A stretch of DNA of 64,000 bases from Iamia majanohamensis (lineage in GTDB: Bacteria; Actinomycetota; Acidimicrobiia; Acidimicrobiales; Iamiaceae). Positions within the stretch are counted from its first letter, which is position 1. Each line of letters begins with the position of its first letter. A program made the translations under genes and the position numbers. Positions 33,584 to 41,811 of the stretch are shown here, in pieces. The DNA lies in contig NZ_CP116942.1 in assembly GCF_028532485.1 (NCBI RefSeq), forward strand, positions 4,154,001 through 4,218,000, given 5' to 3'. The notes beneath the pieces are model-generated. The model saw nothing but the letters and a program-made list of their open reading frames with translations. It searched no databases and had not been told where the DNA came from.

Positions 33584-34483
33584 TCAGGCCTCCACCGCGG
33601 CGCGGAGGCGACGGGCCAGGTCGGTGCCCAGGGCCACCCCGTCGGGCCCGGAGGCCTCGGCGCGGTGGACGTGCTCGTCGGCGTCGGCCAGCACGGCGCG
33701 CACCGCCAGGGTGCCGTCCGCCGCCGGGGGCGCGGCGTGGGCGCCGGCGGGCAGGTCGCAGTCGCCGCCCAGCTCGGCGAGGAACGCCCGCTCGGCGTCG
33801 AGCCGGCGGCGGGCGACGGGGTCCTCGACCGGGGCCAGGAGGGCGGCGGTGGCGGCGTCGTCGGCCCGCACTTCCACCGCCAGGGCGCCCTGGCCCACCT
33901 GGGGCACGAGGCGGTCGACGGCGAGCAGCTCGGCGATGGCCTCCTCGCGGCCCAGGCGCTGGAGGGCGGCCGCGGCCACCACGATGGCGTCGATCGTGCG
34001 CCCCTCGGCGGTGGTGCCCACCTTCCCGACGCGGGTGGCCATGTTGCCCCGCAGCTCGACGAAGGCCAGGTCGGGTCGGAGGGTGGCCAGCTGCACCCGG
34101 CGCCGCTGGGAGCCAGTCGCCACCGTCGCCCCCTCGGCCAGGCCGTCGAGGCCGGCCCCGACCAGGGCGTCGCGGGGGTCGCCCCGCTCGGGCACGGCGA
34201 CCAGGGCCAGGCCCTCGCCGGTGACCGCGGGGAGGTCCTTGGCCGAGTGGACGGCGGCGTCGGCCCGGTCCTCGAGGACCAGGCGCTGGACCTCGGTGGC
34301 GAAGACGCCCTTGCCGCCGATCTCGGAGATGGGCACGTCCTGGCGCCGGTCGCCCAGGGTGTCGGTGCCGACGAGGGTGACCTCGAGACCGGGGTGGGCG
34401 GCCCGCAGCAGGTCGGCCACGTGCTCGGCCTGCCACAGGGCGAGGGGGCTGGCGCGGGTGGCCAGCCGGACGACGTCCGGCAT
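33584..34483 (-). CDS. hemC: hydroxymethylbilane synthase
   Basis: Polymerises four porphobilinogens to hydroxymethylbilane. The N-terminus RLATRASPLALWQAEHV, the DRRQDVPISEIGGKGVFATE segment near residue 46, the VHSAKDLP motif near residue 78, GTTAEGRTIDAIVVAAAALQRLG, and the dipyrromethane-cofactor Cys in ELGGDCDLPAGAHA near residue 236 are all present. The 299-aa length is normal. It is separated from hemA by 13 bases. Rex is the first gene of the same block. Confidence 0.95.
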   Translation of the reverse strand: MPDVVRLATRASPLALWQAEHVADLLRAAHPGLEVTLVGTDTLGDRRQDVPISEIGGKGVFATEVQRLVLEDRADAAVHSAKDLPAVTGEGLALVAVPERGDPRDALVGAGLDGLAEGATVATGSQRRRVQLATLRPDLAFVELRGNMATRVGKVGTTAEGRTIDAIVVAAAALQRLGREEAIAELLAVDRLVPQVGQGALAVEVRADDAATAALLAPVEDPVARRRLDAERAFLAELGGDCDLPAGAHAAPPAADGTLAVRAVLADADEHVHRAEASGPDGVALGTDLARRLRAAVEA

Positions 34484-34496
34484 CGCGCGGCCGCCG

Positions 34497-35771
34497 CTAG
34501 CCGTCGAGGTCGTTCAGGTCGTACAGGTGCCGGAGGGCCTCGGCCAGCCGGTCGCCGGTCGGGGTGCCGGCGAGGGTCTTCAGCTTCACCGTGGGCTCGT
34601 GGAGGACCTTGGCCAGCAGGGCCTTGGTGAGGCCGTCGACGGCGGCCCGCTGGCGGTCGTCGAGGCCGTCGAGGCGGGCCGCGTAGCGGGCCAGCTCGGA
34701 CTGGCGGACGTCCTCGGCCCGGCTGTGGAGGGCGGCGACCAGCGGGGCCGCGGCCCGGGCCGAGACCTCGCGCCGGTAGCGCTCGGCCTCCTCGTCGACG
34801 AGGGCGTCGACCGCGGCGATCTCGCGTCGGCGCCCGTCCACGCCGGCCTGGGCGAAGCGGCGCAGGTCGTCGATGTCGAGCAGGGTCACGCCGGGCAGCC
34901 GGCCGACGGCGGGGTCGACGTCGCGCGGGACGGCCACGTCGACGACGAGCAGCGGGTCGTCGCCCCGTCGGACCAGGGCGGGCTCCAGCTCGGTGTGGTC
35001 GATGATGACCGAGGTGGCGCCGGTGGAGGTGAGCAGCACGTCGCACTCGGCCAGCGCGTCGGGCAGCTGGGCCAGGGCGACGACCTCGCCGTCGACCTCG
35101 TCGGCGAGGGCCCGGGCCCGGGCCGGCGTGCGGTTGGCGACGAGCACCCGGCCCGCGCCCGCGCCCCGGAGGGCGGTGGCCATGGAGCGGCCCATCGAGC
35201 CCACGCCGATGACGAGCACGGTCCGGCCGGTGACCGAGCCGAGGTGCTCGCCGGCCATCTCGACCGCGGCGTGGGACACCGAGGCGGTGCCCCGGGCGAT
35301 GCCGGTGTCGGACCGGGCCCGCTTGCCCGTCTCGACCGCGTGGCGGAAGAGGAGGTTGAGCACGGGCCCGACGGCACCCTCGTCGACGGCGACCTTCCAG
35401 GCGTCGCGGACCTGGCCCTGGACCTCGGTGTCGCCCAGCACGTCGCTGTCGACGCCGGCGGTGACCCGGAACAGGTGGCGGACGGCGTCGTCGTCGTAGT
35501 GGACGTAGAGGTGGTCGGCGAAGTCCTCGGGGGCCACGTGGGCCAGGTCGGCGAGGGCGTCGCGGACCTCCTGGTACGCGGCGTGGAACCGCTCGGCCAC
35601 GATGTAGGCCTCGGTGCGGTTGCAGGTGGAGACCAGCACCGCCTCGGTGACGTGGTCGCACGCCTGCAGCGCGGCGAGGGCCTTCGGGACGCGTGCGCCG
35701 TCGAACGTGAGCCGCTCGAACAGGTCGAGGGGCATCGTCCGGTGGTTCAGGCCGATGACGACGACAGACAC
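34497..35771 (-). CDS. hemA: glutamyl-tRNA reductase
   Basis: Reduces glutamyl-tRNA to glutamate 1-semialdehyde, the first committed step of haem synthesis here. The catalytic Cys lies in VLVSTCNRTEAYIVAE near residue 50. The NADPH-binding motif is VLVIGVGSMGRSMATALRGAGA near residue 182, and the dimerisation helices follow. Start GTG 35771 (MSVVVIGLNHRTMPLDLFERL) fits the family and overlaps sirC by 25 bases. Length 424 aa is normal. The enzyme is often haem-feedback-regulated at its N-terminus, and in this operon also by NADH through Rex. Confidence 0.95.
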   Translation of the reverse strand: MSVVVIGLNHRTMPLDLFERLTFDGARVPKALAALQACDHVTEAVLVSTCNRTEAYIVAERFHAAYQEVRDALADLAHVAPEDFADHLYVHYDDDAVRHLFRVTAGVDSDVLGDTEVQGQVRDAWKVAVDEGAVGPVLNLLFRHAVETGKRARSDTGIARGTASVSHAAVEMAGEHLGSVTGRTVLVIGVGSMGRSMATALRGAGAGRVLVANRTPARARALADEVDGEVVALAQLPDALAECDVLLTSTGATSVIIDHTELEPALVRRGDDPLLVVDVAVPRDVDPAVGRLPGVTLLDIDDLRRFAQAGVDGRRREIAAVDALVDEEAERYRREVSARAAAPLVAALHSRAEDVRQSELARYAARLDGLDDRQRAAVDGLTKALLAKVLHEPTVKLKTLAGTPTGDRLAEALRHLYDLNDLDG

Positions 35772-36409
35772 GCCTTCAACAACTCCTTCGCGGCGTCGAT
35801 CCTTCCAGCGCGGATCTCGTCCAGCATCCCCGACCCGAGGGCGCCTTGCCAATCGAGGCCCTCGGTGCTGCCGCCGGCGGCGCGGATGCGGTCGCGCTCC
35901 TCGGCCAGGACCTCCAGCAGCACCTCGACCTCGGGGCCCAGCTCGTCCTCCAGGCGGCGGCGCAGCCACGTCGCCAGGGCCGGGCTCCGGCCCTCGGTCG
36001 AGATGGTGACGAGCAGGCTCCCCCGCCGGACCCGGGCCGGGAGGGTGACCGAGCAGCGCTGCGGGTCGTCGGCCGCGTTGACCCACACGCCGGCGGCCTC
36101 GGCGTCGTCGTGGACCTCCTGGTTGACCTCCCGTCGGTCGGTGGCGGCGACGACGAACCGGTGGTCGGCCGCCTCGCCCGAGCGGTAGGGGCGCCGGTGG
36201 CAGGTGACGCGGGCGTCGTCGGCCAGCTCGTCGACGATGGCGGGGGCCACGACGGTGACCTCGGCGCCGCAGGCCACCAGCTCGCGCACCTTCTGCGCCG
36301 CCACCGCGCCCCCGCCCACGACGAGGACGGACCGCCCCTCGAGGCGCAGCCCGACGGGGTACAGGCGGCCGGTCCCGGCCGGTGAGGGGCTCGGGGCGTC
36401 GGCGGCCAC
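35747..36409 (-). CDS. sirC: precorrin-2 dehydrogenase / sirohydrochlorin ferrochelatase-type protein
   Basis: NAD-dependent dehydrogenase equivalent to the N-terminal part of CysG/Met8, 220 aa. Motifs: YPVGLRLEGRSVLVVGGGAVAAQKVREL (Rossmann), AATDRREVNQEV, VNAADDPQRCSVTLPARVRRGSLLVTISTEGRSPALATWLRRRLE. It takes precorrin-2 from the cobA domain toward sirohaem; chelatase activity depends on residues that cannot be judged here. Start GTG 36409 is four bases after the rex stop. Its presence between rex and hemA is common in actinobacteria. Confidence 0.88.
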   Translation of the reverse strand: MAADAPSPSPAGTGRLYPVGLRLEGRSVLVVGGGAVAAQKVRELVACGAEVTVVAPAIVDELADDARVTCHRRPYRSGEAADHRFVVAATDRREVNQEVHDDAEAAGVWVNAADDPQRCSVTLPARVRRGSLLVTISTEGRSPALATWLRRRLEDELGPEVEVLLEVLAEERDRIRAAGGSTEGLDWQGALGSGMLDEIRAGRIDAAKELLKACLSSSSA

Positions 36410-36413
36410 GGGC

Positions 36414-37109
36414 TCAGCCGACGGCCGGGGCGGGGCGACCGGGCGGGACGGCGCCGTCGTCGGCGTCGGGGCCGCCCTCCCGGCGCTGCTGGTAGAAGCT
36501 GAGGATCTGGAGCTCGACGGCCAGGTCGACCTTCCGGAGCGACACGCCCTCGGGCACCGAGATGACGGCGGGGGCGAAGTTCAGCACCGAGGTGACGCCG
36601 GCGGCCGCCAGGCGGTCGGCCACCTCCTGGGCCGCGTGGGCCGGGGTGGCGATGACGCCGATGACGTGGCCCAGGTCGGCGACGAGGGCAGGGAGGTCGT
36701 CGAGGGACCGCACCTCCACGCCGTGGACGACGTCGCCCACCTTGGCCGCGTCGGCGTCGAAGAGGGCGGCGATGGGGAAGCCCCGGTCGCGGAACCCGCC
36801 GTAGTTGGCCAGGGCCTGGCCCAGGTTGCCGGCCCCCACGATGACCACCGGCCAGTCGTGGGTGAGGCCCAGCTCCCGGCTCATCTGGAACACGAGGTAC
36901 TCGACGTCGTAGCCCACGCCCCGGGTGCCGTAGGAGCCCAGGTAGGAGAGGTCCTTGCGCACCTTGGCCGCGTTCACCCCGGCCAGCTCGGCCAGGCGCT
37001 CCGAGGAGATGGTCGAGGCCTTGGCGTCGGACTCGTCGACCAGGGCCCGCAGGTACACGGGCAGGCGGGCCACGGTCGCCTCGGGGATCCGTCGGCTGCG
37101 CTCGGCCAT
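36414..37109 (-). CDS. rex: redox-sensing transcriptional repressor Rex
   Basis: Repressor that senses the NADH/NAD ratio, 231 aa. A winged helix N-terminus (RLPVYLRAL, ISSERLAELAGVNAAKVRKDLSYLGSYGTRGVGYDVEYL) is followed by the Rossmann motif VVIVGAGNLGQALANYGGF near residue 88 and the swapped C-terminal helix. Start ATG 37109 has a TAGGGT box eight bases upstream and a Rex site further upstream at 37131-37148, so autoregulation is expected. The order rex-sirC-hemA-hemC-cobA/hemD parallels the rex-hem operon of Streptomyces coelicolor. A second Rex-like site precedes the complex III-complex I operon at 15744. Confidence 0.95.
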   Translation of the reverse strand: MAERSRRIPEATVARLPVYLRALVDESDAKASTISSERLAELAGVNAAKVRKDLSYLGSYGTRGVGYDVEYLVFQMSRELGLTHDWPVVIVGAGNLGQALANYGGFRDRGFPIAALFDADAAKVGDVVHGVEVRSLDDLPALVADLGHVIGVIATPAHAAQEVADRLAAAGVTSVLNFAPAVISVPEGVSLRKVDLAVELQILSFYQQRREGGPDADDGAVPPGRPAPAVG

Positions 37110-37117
37110 CGGGTGCG

Positions 37118-37123
37118 ACCCTA
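37118..37123 (-). promoter_or_regulatory. leaderless -10 box of rex
   Basis: TAGGGT on the minus strand, eight bases before the rex ATG and seven bases downstream of the Rex operator. Confidence 0.65.
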
Positions 37124-37130
37124 CCCGCTC

Positions 37131-37148
37131 ACGTGCACGTGTTCACAA
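37131..37148 (-). promoter_or_regulatory. Rex operator at the rex promoter
   Basis: The minus strand reads TTGTGAACACGTGCACGT. The first half-site TTGTGAA is identical to the consensus and the second keeps TNCAC. It covers the spacer and -35 region of the rex -10 box, the expected place for autorepression. Confidence 0.75.
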
Positions 37149-37177
37149 GCGGGCCGGGAGCCCCTCGGCCCGGGCGC

Positions 37178-38683
37178 TCAGGAGGCCCGCAGCTCCCGCT
37201 TCAGCACCTTGCCGGCCAGCCCGTGGGGCAGCTCGTCGACGAACAGCACCTTCTCCGGGCACTTGTAGCGGGGCAGCCGGGCGGCGCAGAAGTCGATGAC
37301 CTCGTCCTCCTCGACCGACCGGCCGTCGTCGACGACCACGAAGGCCTTGACCGCCTCGCCCGAGTAGGGGTGGGCCACGCCCACGACCGCGCACTCGGCG
37401 ACCGCCGGGTGCTCGAGCACGACCTCCTCCACCTCGGCGGGGAAGACGTTGAAGCCCGACACGATGATGAGGTCCTTGGCCCGGTCGACCAGGAAGAGGT
37501 AGCCCTCGTCGTCGACCACCCCGACGTCGCCGGTGCGGAGCCAGCCGTCCTCGGTGAGCACGGGGCACTCGCCGTCGGTGTCGCCCCAGTACCCCTGGAA
37601 CACGTTGTCGCCCCGCACCAGGATCTCGCCCTCGTCGCCGACCAGGACGTCGTCGCCCTCGGCGTCGACGAGGCGGACCTCGACCCCGTCGAGCGGGGCC
37701 CCGATGGAGCCGGGCCGGTGGTCGAGGCCCAGCGACGAGGTCACGACCGGCGACGCCTCGGTCAGGCCGTAGCCCTCGGTGAGGGTGAGGCCGAAGCGCT
37801 CGCGCATGCGGTCGACCACGTCGGGGGCCAGGGCGGCGGCGCCGGAGGTCGACACCCGCACGTCGCCGAAGGTGCCCGGCGGCAGGCCGGGCAGGGCCGC
37901 CCACGCGGCCCACATGGCCGGGGCGCCGGCGATGACCGTCACGCCGTGCTTGCCGATGGCCTCGGCCGCCGACTGCGGGTCGAAGCGCTCCATCAGCAGC
38001 ACCGTCGAGCCCGCCCGGAGGGCTGTGCCGAGGATGGCGTTCAGGCCCATGATGTGGAACAGCGGCAGCACGCAGAGGCTGACGTCGTCCTCCCGACGGG
38101 ACTCGGGCACGGCCAGGACCTGGTCGATGTTGGCCCGGAGGTTGCCGTGGCTCAGGATCGCGGCCCGGGGTGCGCCGGCGGTGCCGCTCGTGAACATGAG
38201 CACCGCGGCGTCGTCGTCGTCCCGCTCGACCATGGCCAGGGGCTCGGCGGCCATGGCGTCGTCCAGGGCGACCAGGCCCTCCTCGGCGTCGGCGCCGGTG
38301 GTGACCACGTGCTCGAGGTCGGGAAGCGCGGCGCGGTCGGCGCCCGCCAGGGCGGCCTGCCCCGAGGGCCCCACCACCACGGCCCGGGCGCCGACCTCGG
38401 CCAGCTGGCCCTGGAGGCCCCGCGGCGGGGTGAGGGGGTTGAGGGGGACGGCCACGGCGCCGGCCCGCAGCACGGCGAAGTAGCTGACGACGAAGTACCA
38501 GTTGTTGCTGCAGACCAGGCCGACCCGGTCGCCGGGACCGACCCCGAGCCCCGCCAGGCCGCCGGCCAGGCGACCGGCCTGCTCGCGCAGGGTCCCGTAG
38601 CTGGTCGTCCGGCCCCGGCTGATGAGCGCAGGGGCGTCATCGGGGTGCGGGTCGAGGATGCTGGCCAGGTTCACGGGTGCCAT
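37178..38683 (-). CDS. long-chain-fatty-acid--CoA ligase family protein
   Basis: AMP-forming acyl-CoA synthetase of 501 aa. The P-loop-like motif LMFTSGTAGAPRAAILSHGNLRAN lies near residue 162, ASPVV and YGLTEASPVVTSSLG near residue 295, GWLRTGDVGVVDDEGYLFLVDRAKDLIIVSGFNVFPAEVEE near residue 395 and the catalytic Lys in GLAGKVLKREL at the C-terminus. The start is ATG 38683. No pathway genes adjoin it: rex is downstream, a small membrane ORF upstream. The fatty or other carboxylic acid used cannot be determined. Confidence 0.9.
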   Translation of the reverse strand: MAPVNLASILDPHPDDAPALISRGRTTSYGTLREQAGRLAGGLAGLGVGPGDRVGLVCSNNWYFVVSYFAVLRAGAVAVPLNPLTPPRGLQGQLAEVGARAVVVGPSGQAALAGADRAALPDLEHVVTTGADAEEGLVALDDAMAAEPLAMVERDDDDAAVLMFTSGTAGAPRAAILSHGNLRANIDQVLAVPESRREDDVSLCVLPLFHIMGLNAILGTALRAGSTVLLMERFDPQSAAEAIGKHGVTVIAGAPAMWAAWAALPGLPPGTFGDVRVSTSGAAALAPDVVDRMRERFGLTLTEGYGLTEASPVVTSSLGLDHRPGSIGAPLDGVEVRLVDAEGDDVLVGDEGEILVRGDNVFQGYWGDTDGECPVLTEDGWLRTGDVGVVDDEGYLFLVDRAKDLIIVSGFNVFPAEVEEVVLEHPAVAECAVVGVAHPYSGEAVKAFVVVDDGRSVEEDEVIDFCAARLPRYKCPEKVLFVDELPHGLAGKVLKRELRAS

Positions 38684-38744
38684 CCCACCACAGAGCGACG
38701 CCCCCGGTCACGGGCCGGGGCCCCCAGGCCGGGCGAGCCGCCCC

Positions 38745-38834
38745 TCAGCGGGCGAGGAAGAACAGCTGCAGGACCGCCGCGCCCATGATCATGAGCAGCA
38801 GCGCGGCCAGCACGATGGTGGTCCCGGGGCGCAT
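38745..38834 (-). CDS. 29-residue single-helix membrane peptide
   Basis: A 30-codon frame encodes MRPGTTIVLAALLLMIMGAA followed by VLQLFFLAR, one hydrophobic helix with basic ends. It is too short for usual gene callers. The ATG has a TAGGCT box seven bases upstream, the same leaderless arrangement as other genes here, which supports real expression. No homologous family was recognised. It lies between the acyl-CoA ligase and the DUF62 gene. Confidence 0.55.
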   Translation of the reverse strand: MRPGTTIVLAALLLMIMGAAVLQLFFLAR

Positions 38835-38841
38835 CGGGCGC

Positions 38842-38847
38842 AGCCTA
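38842..38847 (-). promoter_or_regulatory. leaderless -10 box of the 29-residue membrane peptide
   Basis: TAGGCT on the minus strand, seven bases before the ATG at 38834. Confidence 0.5.
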
Positions 38848-38901
38848 CGGCGGCCTCCCGCCGATGGGCCCGTCGGCGGGGATCAGGCGCCGTGGCGCCG
38901 C

Positions 38902-39777
38902 TCAGCCCTTGGGGCGGAGGGTCACCGGGCTGGTGGCCCCGCCCTCGCGACCGTCGCCCTCGTCGAGGGGGACCAGGGTGACGGCGTCGCTCGCGCCCAC
39001 CCCCAGCTCCTCGGCCGCGGAGCGCTGGTCGAGCACCAGGGCGACCAGCCCGTAGCTGTCGACGACGAGGCCCAGCTCGCCGCCCACGAGGTCGGCGAAG
39101 GCCCGCACCCGCCGGGCCGAGCGCGTGCGCTCGTCGACCCGCACGCCGACGCGGTCGCCCCCGCCGAGGCCGTCGAGGTCGTCGGGGCCCAGGTTGAGCT
39201 GGGCGTTGCCGAAGCGGTCGACCCACAGGACCTCGGCCCCGAGGCCGTCGTCCTCCAGCTGCGGCAGCGGGAGGACGCCGGGGCGCAGGCCAGCGGGGTC
39301 GACCTCCCGGCCCAGCTCGGCCAGGTCGACGCCATTGCAGAGGTGGGCCGCGGCGGGGGCGAAGACGTCGCGTCCGTCGTCGGCCGCCCCGGGCGTCGCC
39401 AGCCGGTGGTCGGGGGAGGTCAGCTCCACCACCCGGCCGGCCCCGCCGACCATCGCCACCGCCGGGGCGAGCAGGCCGTTGTCGGGGCCCACGAGCACGG
39501 CGGCCCCGTCGCCGACCTCGACGGCCACCCCGCGCCGCTCGGTGCCCACGGCCGGGTCGACGACCGCCAGCACCACCCCGGGGGCGAGGTACTGCACGCT
39601 GCGGGCCAGGGTGAGTCCTCCGGCCCGCACGTCGTGGGGGGGCACGTCGTGGGTGACGTCGACGACGCGCACCCGGGGCGCGAGGGTCCGGATCACCGAG
39701 TGGACCACGCCGACGAACTCGTCGACGCGCCCGTAGTCGGAGAGGAAGGAGATGGTGTCGAAGCGGGGCTCGGCCAT
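38902..39777 (-). CDS. SAM hydrolase (DUF62 / SAM hydroxide adenosyltransferase)
   Basis: Member of the DUF62 family, which cleaves S-adenosylmethionine to adenosine and methionine with hydroxide. Motifs: ISFLSDYGRVDEFVGVVHSVI at residue 9, VVDVTHDVPPHDVRAGGL near residue 38, VVDPAVGTERRGVAVEV near residue 70 and GPDNGLLAPA near residue 95, with a C-terminal beta domain (VLWVDRFGNAQLNL). Start ATG 39777 (MAEPRFDT) was preferred over an upstream GTG because it opens on the conserved strand and a TACGGT box lies ten bases before it. The sequence is of the hydrolase type rather than fluorinase or chlorinase, judged by the absence of the fluorinase insert; this last point is tentative. Confidence 0.87.
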   Translation of the reverse strand: MAEPRFDTISFLSDYGRVDEFVGVVHSVIRTLAPRVRVVDVTHDVPPHDVRAGGLTLARSVQYLAPGVVLAVVDPAVGTERRGVAVEVGDGAAVLVGPDNGLLAPAVAMVGGAGRVVELTSPDHRLATPGAADDGRDVFAPAAAHLCNGVDLAELGREVDPAGLRPGVLPLPQLEDDGLGAEVLWVDRFGNAQLNLGPDDLDGLGGGDRVGVRVDERTRSARRVRAFADLVGGELGLVVDSYGLVALVLDQRSAAEELGVGASDAVTLVPLDEGDGREGGATSPVTLRPKG

Positions 39778-39811
39778 GGTCGGTCGCACCGTACCGCCCA
39801 CCCCCGGCGGC

Positions 39812-40600
39812 TCAGCCGCCGAGCTGGCGCGACCGCTCGGCCGCCGCGCTCACCGCGTCGAGCACCGCGGCGCGCACGCCGGCCGCCTCCAGGGCCCGGA
39901 GCCCGGCGGCGGTGGTGCCGCCCGGCGAGGTGACCTGGGCCCGCAGGGTGGCCGGCTCCTCCCCCGTCTCGGCCAGCAGGGCGGCCGCCCCCCGGAGGGT
40001 CTGGACGGCCAGGGCCCGGCTGGCGGGGCGGGGCAGGCCGTTGAGCACGCCGGCGTCGATCAGGGCCTCGGCCAGCAGGAACACGTAGGCCGGCCCCGAG
40101 CCCGACAGGCCCGTGACCGCGTCGAGCTGGGCCTCGGGCACCCGGACGACCTGGCCCACGGCGCCGAGGACGGCGGCGGCCCAGTCGAGGTCGTCGGGGC
40201 CGGCGGCCGTCCCCGCGGCGATGGCCGAGGCCCCCACCCCGACCAGGGCCGGGGTGTTGGGCATGGCCCGGACCACCGCCGTGCCCGGCGGAAGGGCGGC
40301 CTCGAGGGTGGCGGTGGTGACCCCGGCGGCCACCGACAGCACGCGGCCCGCCCCGGCCCGGCCGGCGAGGGCCGCGGCCGCGGCGACGTCGCCGGGCTTG
40401 ACCGCCACCAGCGCGGCGTCGGCGGGCACCTCCTGGTCGCCCACCACCAGGCCGGGGTGGGCGGCGGAGAGCTCGTCACGCCGGGACGGGTCGACCTCGA
40501 CCACGGCGAGCTCCTCGGCCGCGGCCCACCCGGCGGCGACCAGGCCGCCGATGAGGGCCTCGCCCATGCGTCCGCCACCGATCACCAGCAGTCGTGCCAT
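39812..40600 (-). CDS. proC: pyrroline-5-carboxylate reductase
   Basis: Last enzyme of proline synthesis, reducing pyrroline-5-carboxylate with NAD(P)H. N-terminal Rossmann motif RLLVIGGGRMGEALIGGLVAAG, then VRAMPNTPALVGVGASAI near residue 110, TGLSGSGPAYVFLLAEALIDAGV near residue 158 and the C-terminal signature VTSPGGTTAAGLRALE near residue 220. The 262-aa length is normal. Start ATG 40600 is preceded by TAGGTT at six bases and no ribosome binding site. No other proline genes are adjacent. Confidence 0.95.
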   Translation of the reverse strand: MARLLVIGGGRMGEALIGGLVAAGWAAAEELAVVEVDPSRRDELSAAHPGLVVGDQEVPADAALVAVKPGDVAAAAALAGRAGAGRVLSVAAGVTTATLEAALPPGTAVVRAMPNTPALVGVGASAIAAGTAAGPDDLDWAAAVLGAVGQVVRVPEAQLDAVTGLSGSGPAYVFLLAEALIDAGVLNGLPRPASRALAVQTLRGAAALLAETGEEPATLRAQVTSPGGTTAAGLRALEAAGVRAAVLDAVSAAAERSRQLGG

Positions 40601-40606
40601 GGGGCG

Positions 40607-40612
40607 AACCTA
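40607..40612 (-). promoter_or_regulatory. leaderless -10 box of proC
   Basis: TAGGTT on the minus strand, six bases before the proC ATG. Confidence 0.6.
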
Positions 40613-40674
40613 CCGCCGGGCCCGGCGCCGGCCGGGGGGACGGACGCCCGTCTCCCCCGGTCGGCGGTCGTCGC

Positions 40675-41493
40675 TCAGCCCAGCTCGGCCTCGTGGCGGT
40701 CGGCGATGACGCCCACCACCTCGTCGGTGGTGGCGGGGAAGCTCGTCTCCCCGATGCCGAACACGCTGACGCCGGTGACCACCTCGCCGGTGCGCACCAT
40801 GGTGAGCGACAGCTCGCCGTCGACCGTCGAGCCGTCGTCGCCCTCGATGGAGAAGAACCCGTTGAGGGTGACCGACTGGTCGCCGACGCCGTAGGCGTCG
40901 CCCGCCGGGCTGAGGTCGGCGTCGATGACCGTGGCCCCGTCCTCCTCGAAGCCGTCGACCAGCTGGTCGAGGGCGCAGCCCGCGAACTGGTTGGTGCCGA
41001 TCTCGTCGAGCAGCGCGGTGGCGGCCTCCTCGTCGGCCATCACCAGGCCGGTGGAGCTGGCACCGAGCACGTTGTCCCCCGTCGCGTCGGCCAGGCTGAA
41101 CTCGTCGGAGTCGACCTCGGCTTCGAGGACCTCGTCGACGTCCTGGTCCGAGACGCAGTCGAGGAGCTCCTCGCCGTCGGGGGTGGGGGCCTCGGAGGTC
41201 CAGTCGCTCCGGAAGTCGGAGGCCACGAGGATCACCGACTCGGCGGTGGCCTCGGCGTCGGGGTCGGCGTCGTCGTCGCCCTCGTCCCCGCCGTCGTCGT
41301 CGGTGGTGTCGTCGGTGGTGTCGTCGGACCCCTCGTCACCGGCGTCGTCGGCCGCGGTGGTCGTGGTCTCCTCCGCCTGGGTGGTGGTCGTGGCCTCGGC
41401 GTCGTCGTCGCCGTCGTCGCTGCAGGCGGCCACGACGAGGACCAGCGCCAGGGCGGCGGCGGCCAGGCGCAGACAGGGTCGGGACTGGGTCAT
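40675..41493 (-). CDS. putative lipoprotein with acidic Asp/Thr linker
   Basis: Exported lipoprotein of 272 aa with no recognised domain. A signal peptide (MTQSRPCLRLAAAALALVLV) ends in the lipobox VAAC. About 65 residues of Asp/Thr/Glu/Ala-rich linker follow (EATTTTQAEETTTTAADD), then a globular domain of about 190 residues starting SVILVASDFRSDWTSEAP. Two Cys (LLDCVSDQD and FAGCALDQL) could form a disulfide. The start ATG 41493 has GAGGAG six bases upstream. A second reading frame is open for over 3 kb around here, but only this one has a signal peptide and good start. Confidence 0.8.
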   Translation of the reverse strand: MTQSRPCLRLAAAALALVLVVAACSDDGDDDAEATTTTQAEETTTTAADDAGDEGSDDTTDDTTDDDGGDEGDDDADPDAEATAESVILVASDFRSDWTSEAPTPDGEELLDCVSDQDVDEVLEAEVDSDEFSLADATGDNVLGASSTGLVMADEEAATALLDEIGTNQFAGCALDQLVDGFEEDGATVIDADLSPAGDAYGVGDQSVTLNGFFSIEGDDGSTVDGELSLTMVRTGEVVTGVSVFGIGETSFPATTDEVVGVIADRHEAELG

Positions 41494-41558
41494 CTCGGTC
41501 TCCTCGGGGACGGCGGGCGCCCCACGGCCCCCGCACCGGCGGTGAGCATCACACGCGC

Positions 41559-41580
41559 CCGGGGGCGACGTCGCCCCCGG
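41559..41580. repeat. 22-base perfect palindrome in the lipoprotein-gdx divergent region
   Basis: An 11-base arm CCGGGGGCGAC is followed directly by its complement GTCGCCCCCGG. It lies between two divergent genes, 66 bases from the lipoprotein start. It could form a cruciform or bind a dimeric regulator. A terminator role is unlikely because neither gene ends here. Confidence 0.6.
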
Positions 41581-41709
41581 CGGGGTGGTGGGGGTCCCCG
41601 ATGCCCGCCCCGGCCCCGAGAGGGTGGCCGCCTCGCGCACTTCCCCGAACGCTTCGGCGACCACCGCTCGTCGGGGCCGCCCCCGGCCTACCCAGCCCCG
41701 TGGCACTCC

Positions 41710-41737
41710 ATGCATCGAAACACAATGAAAATGCATC
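41710..41737. promoter_or_regulatory. AT-rich paired ATGCATC motif upstream of gdx
   Basis: Two copies of ATGCATC (41710-41716 and 41731-41737) flank an A-rich spacer. This is the least GC-rich patch of the region. It lies about 43 bases upstream of the likely -10 box of gdx, where a regulator or activator could bind. The role is inferred from position only. Confidence 0.35.
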
Positions 41738-41779
41738 AGACGATGCGCACGCCGAGCGCCCGGCGGCGCGGGGCGACGG

Positions 41780-41785
41780 TAGGGT
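41780..41785 (+). promoter_or_regulatory. probable -10 box of the gdx transcript
   Basis: TAGGGT matches the -10 form seen at many genes here. A start about seven bases downstream would put the riboswitch 20 bases into the RNA. No clear -35 is visible. Confidence 0.4.
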
Positions 41786-41811
41786 CGGGGTCGGCTGCGG
41801 GTCCCCGTGGC

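Noticed and set aside
38902-39777. Halogenase (fluorinase or chlorinase) call for the DUF62 gene
   Set aside because: The fluorinase-specific insert is not apparent and no fluorometabolite genes adjoin. SAM hydrolase is the more common DUF62 function.
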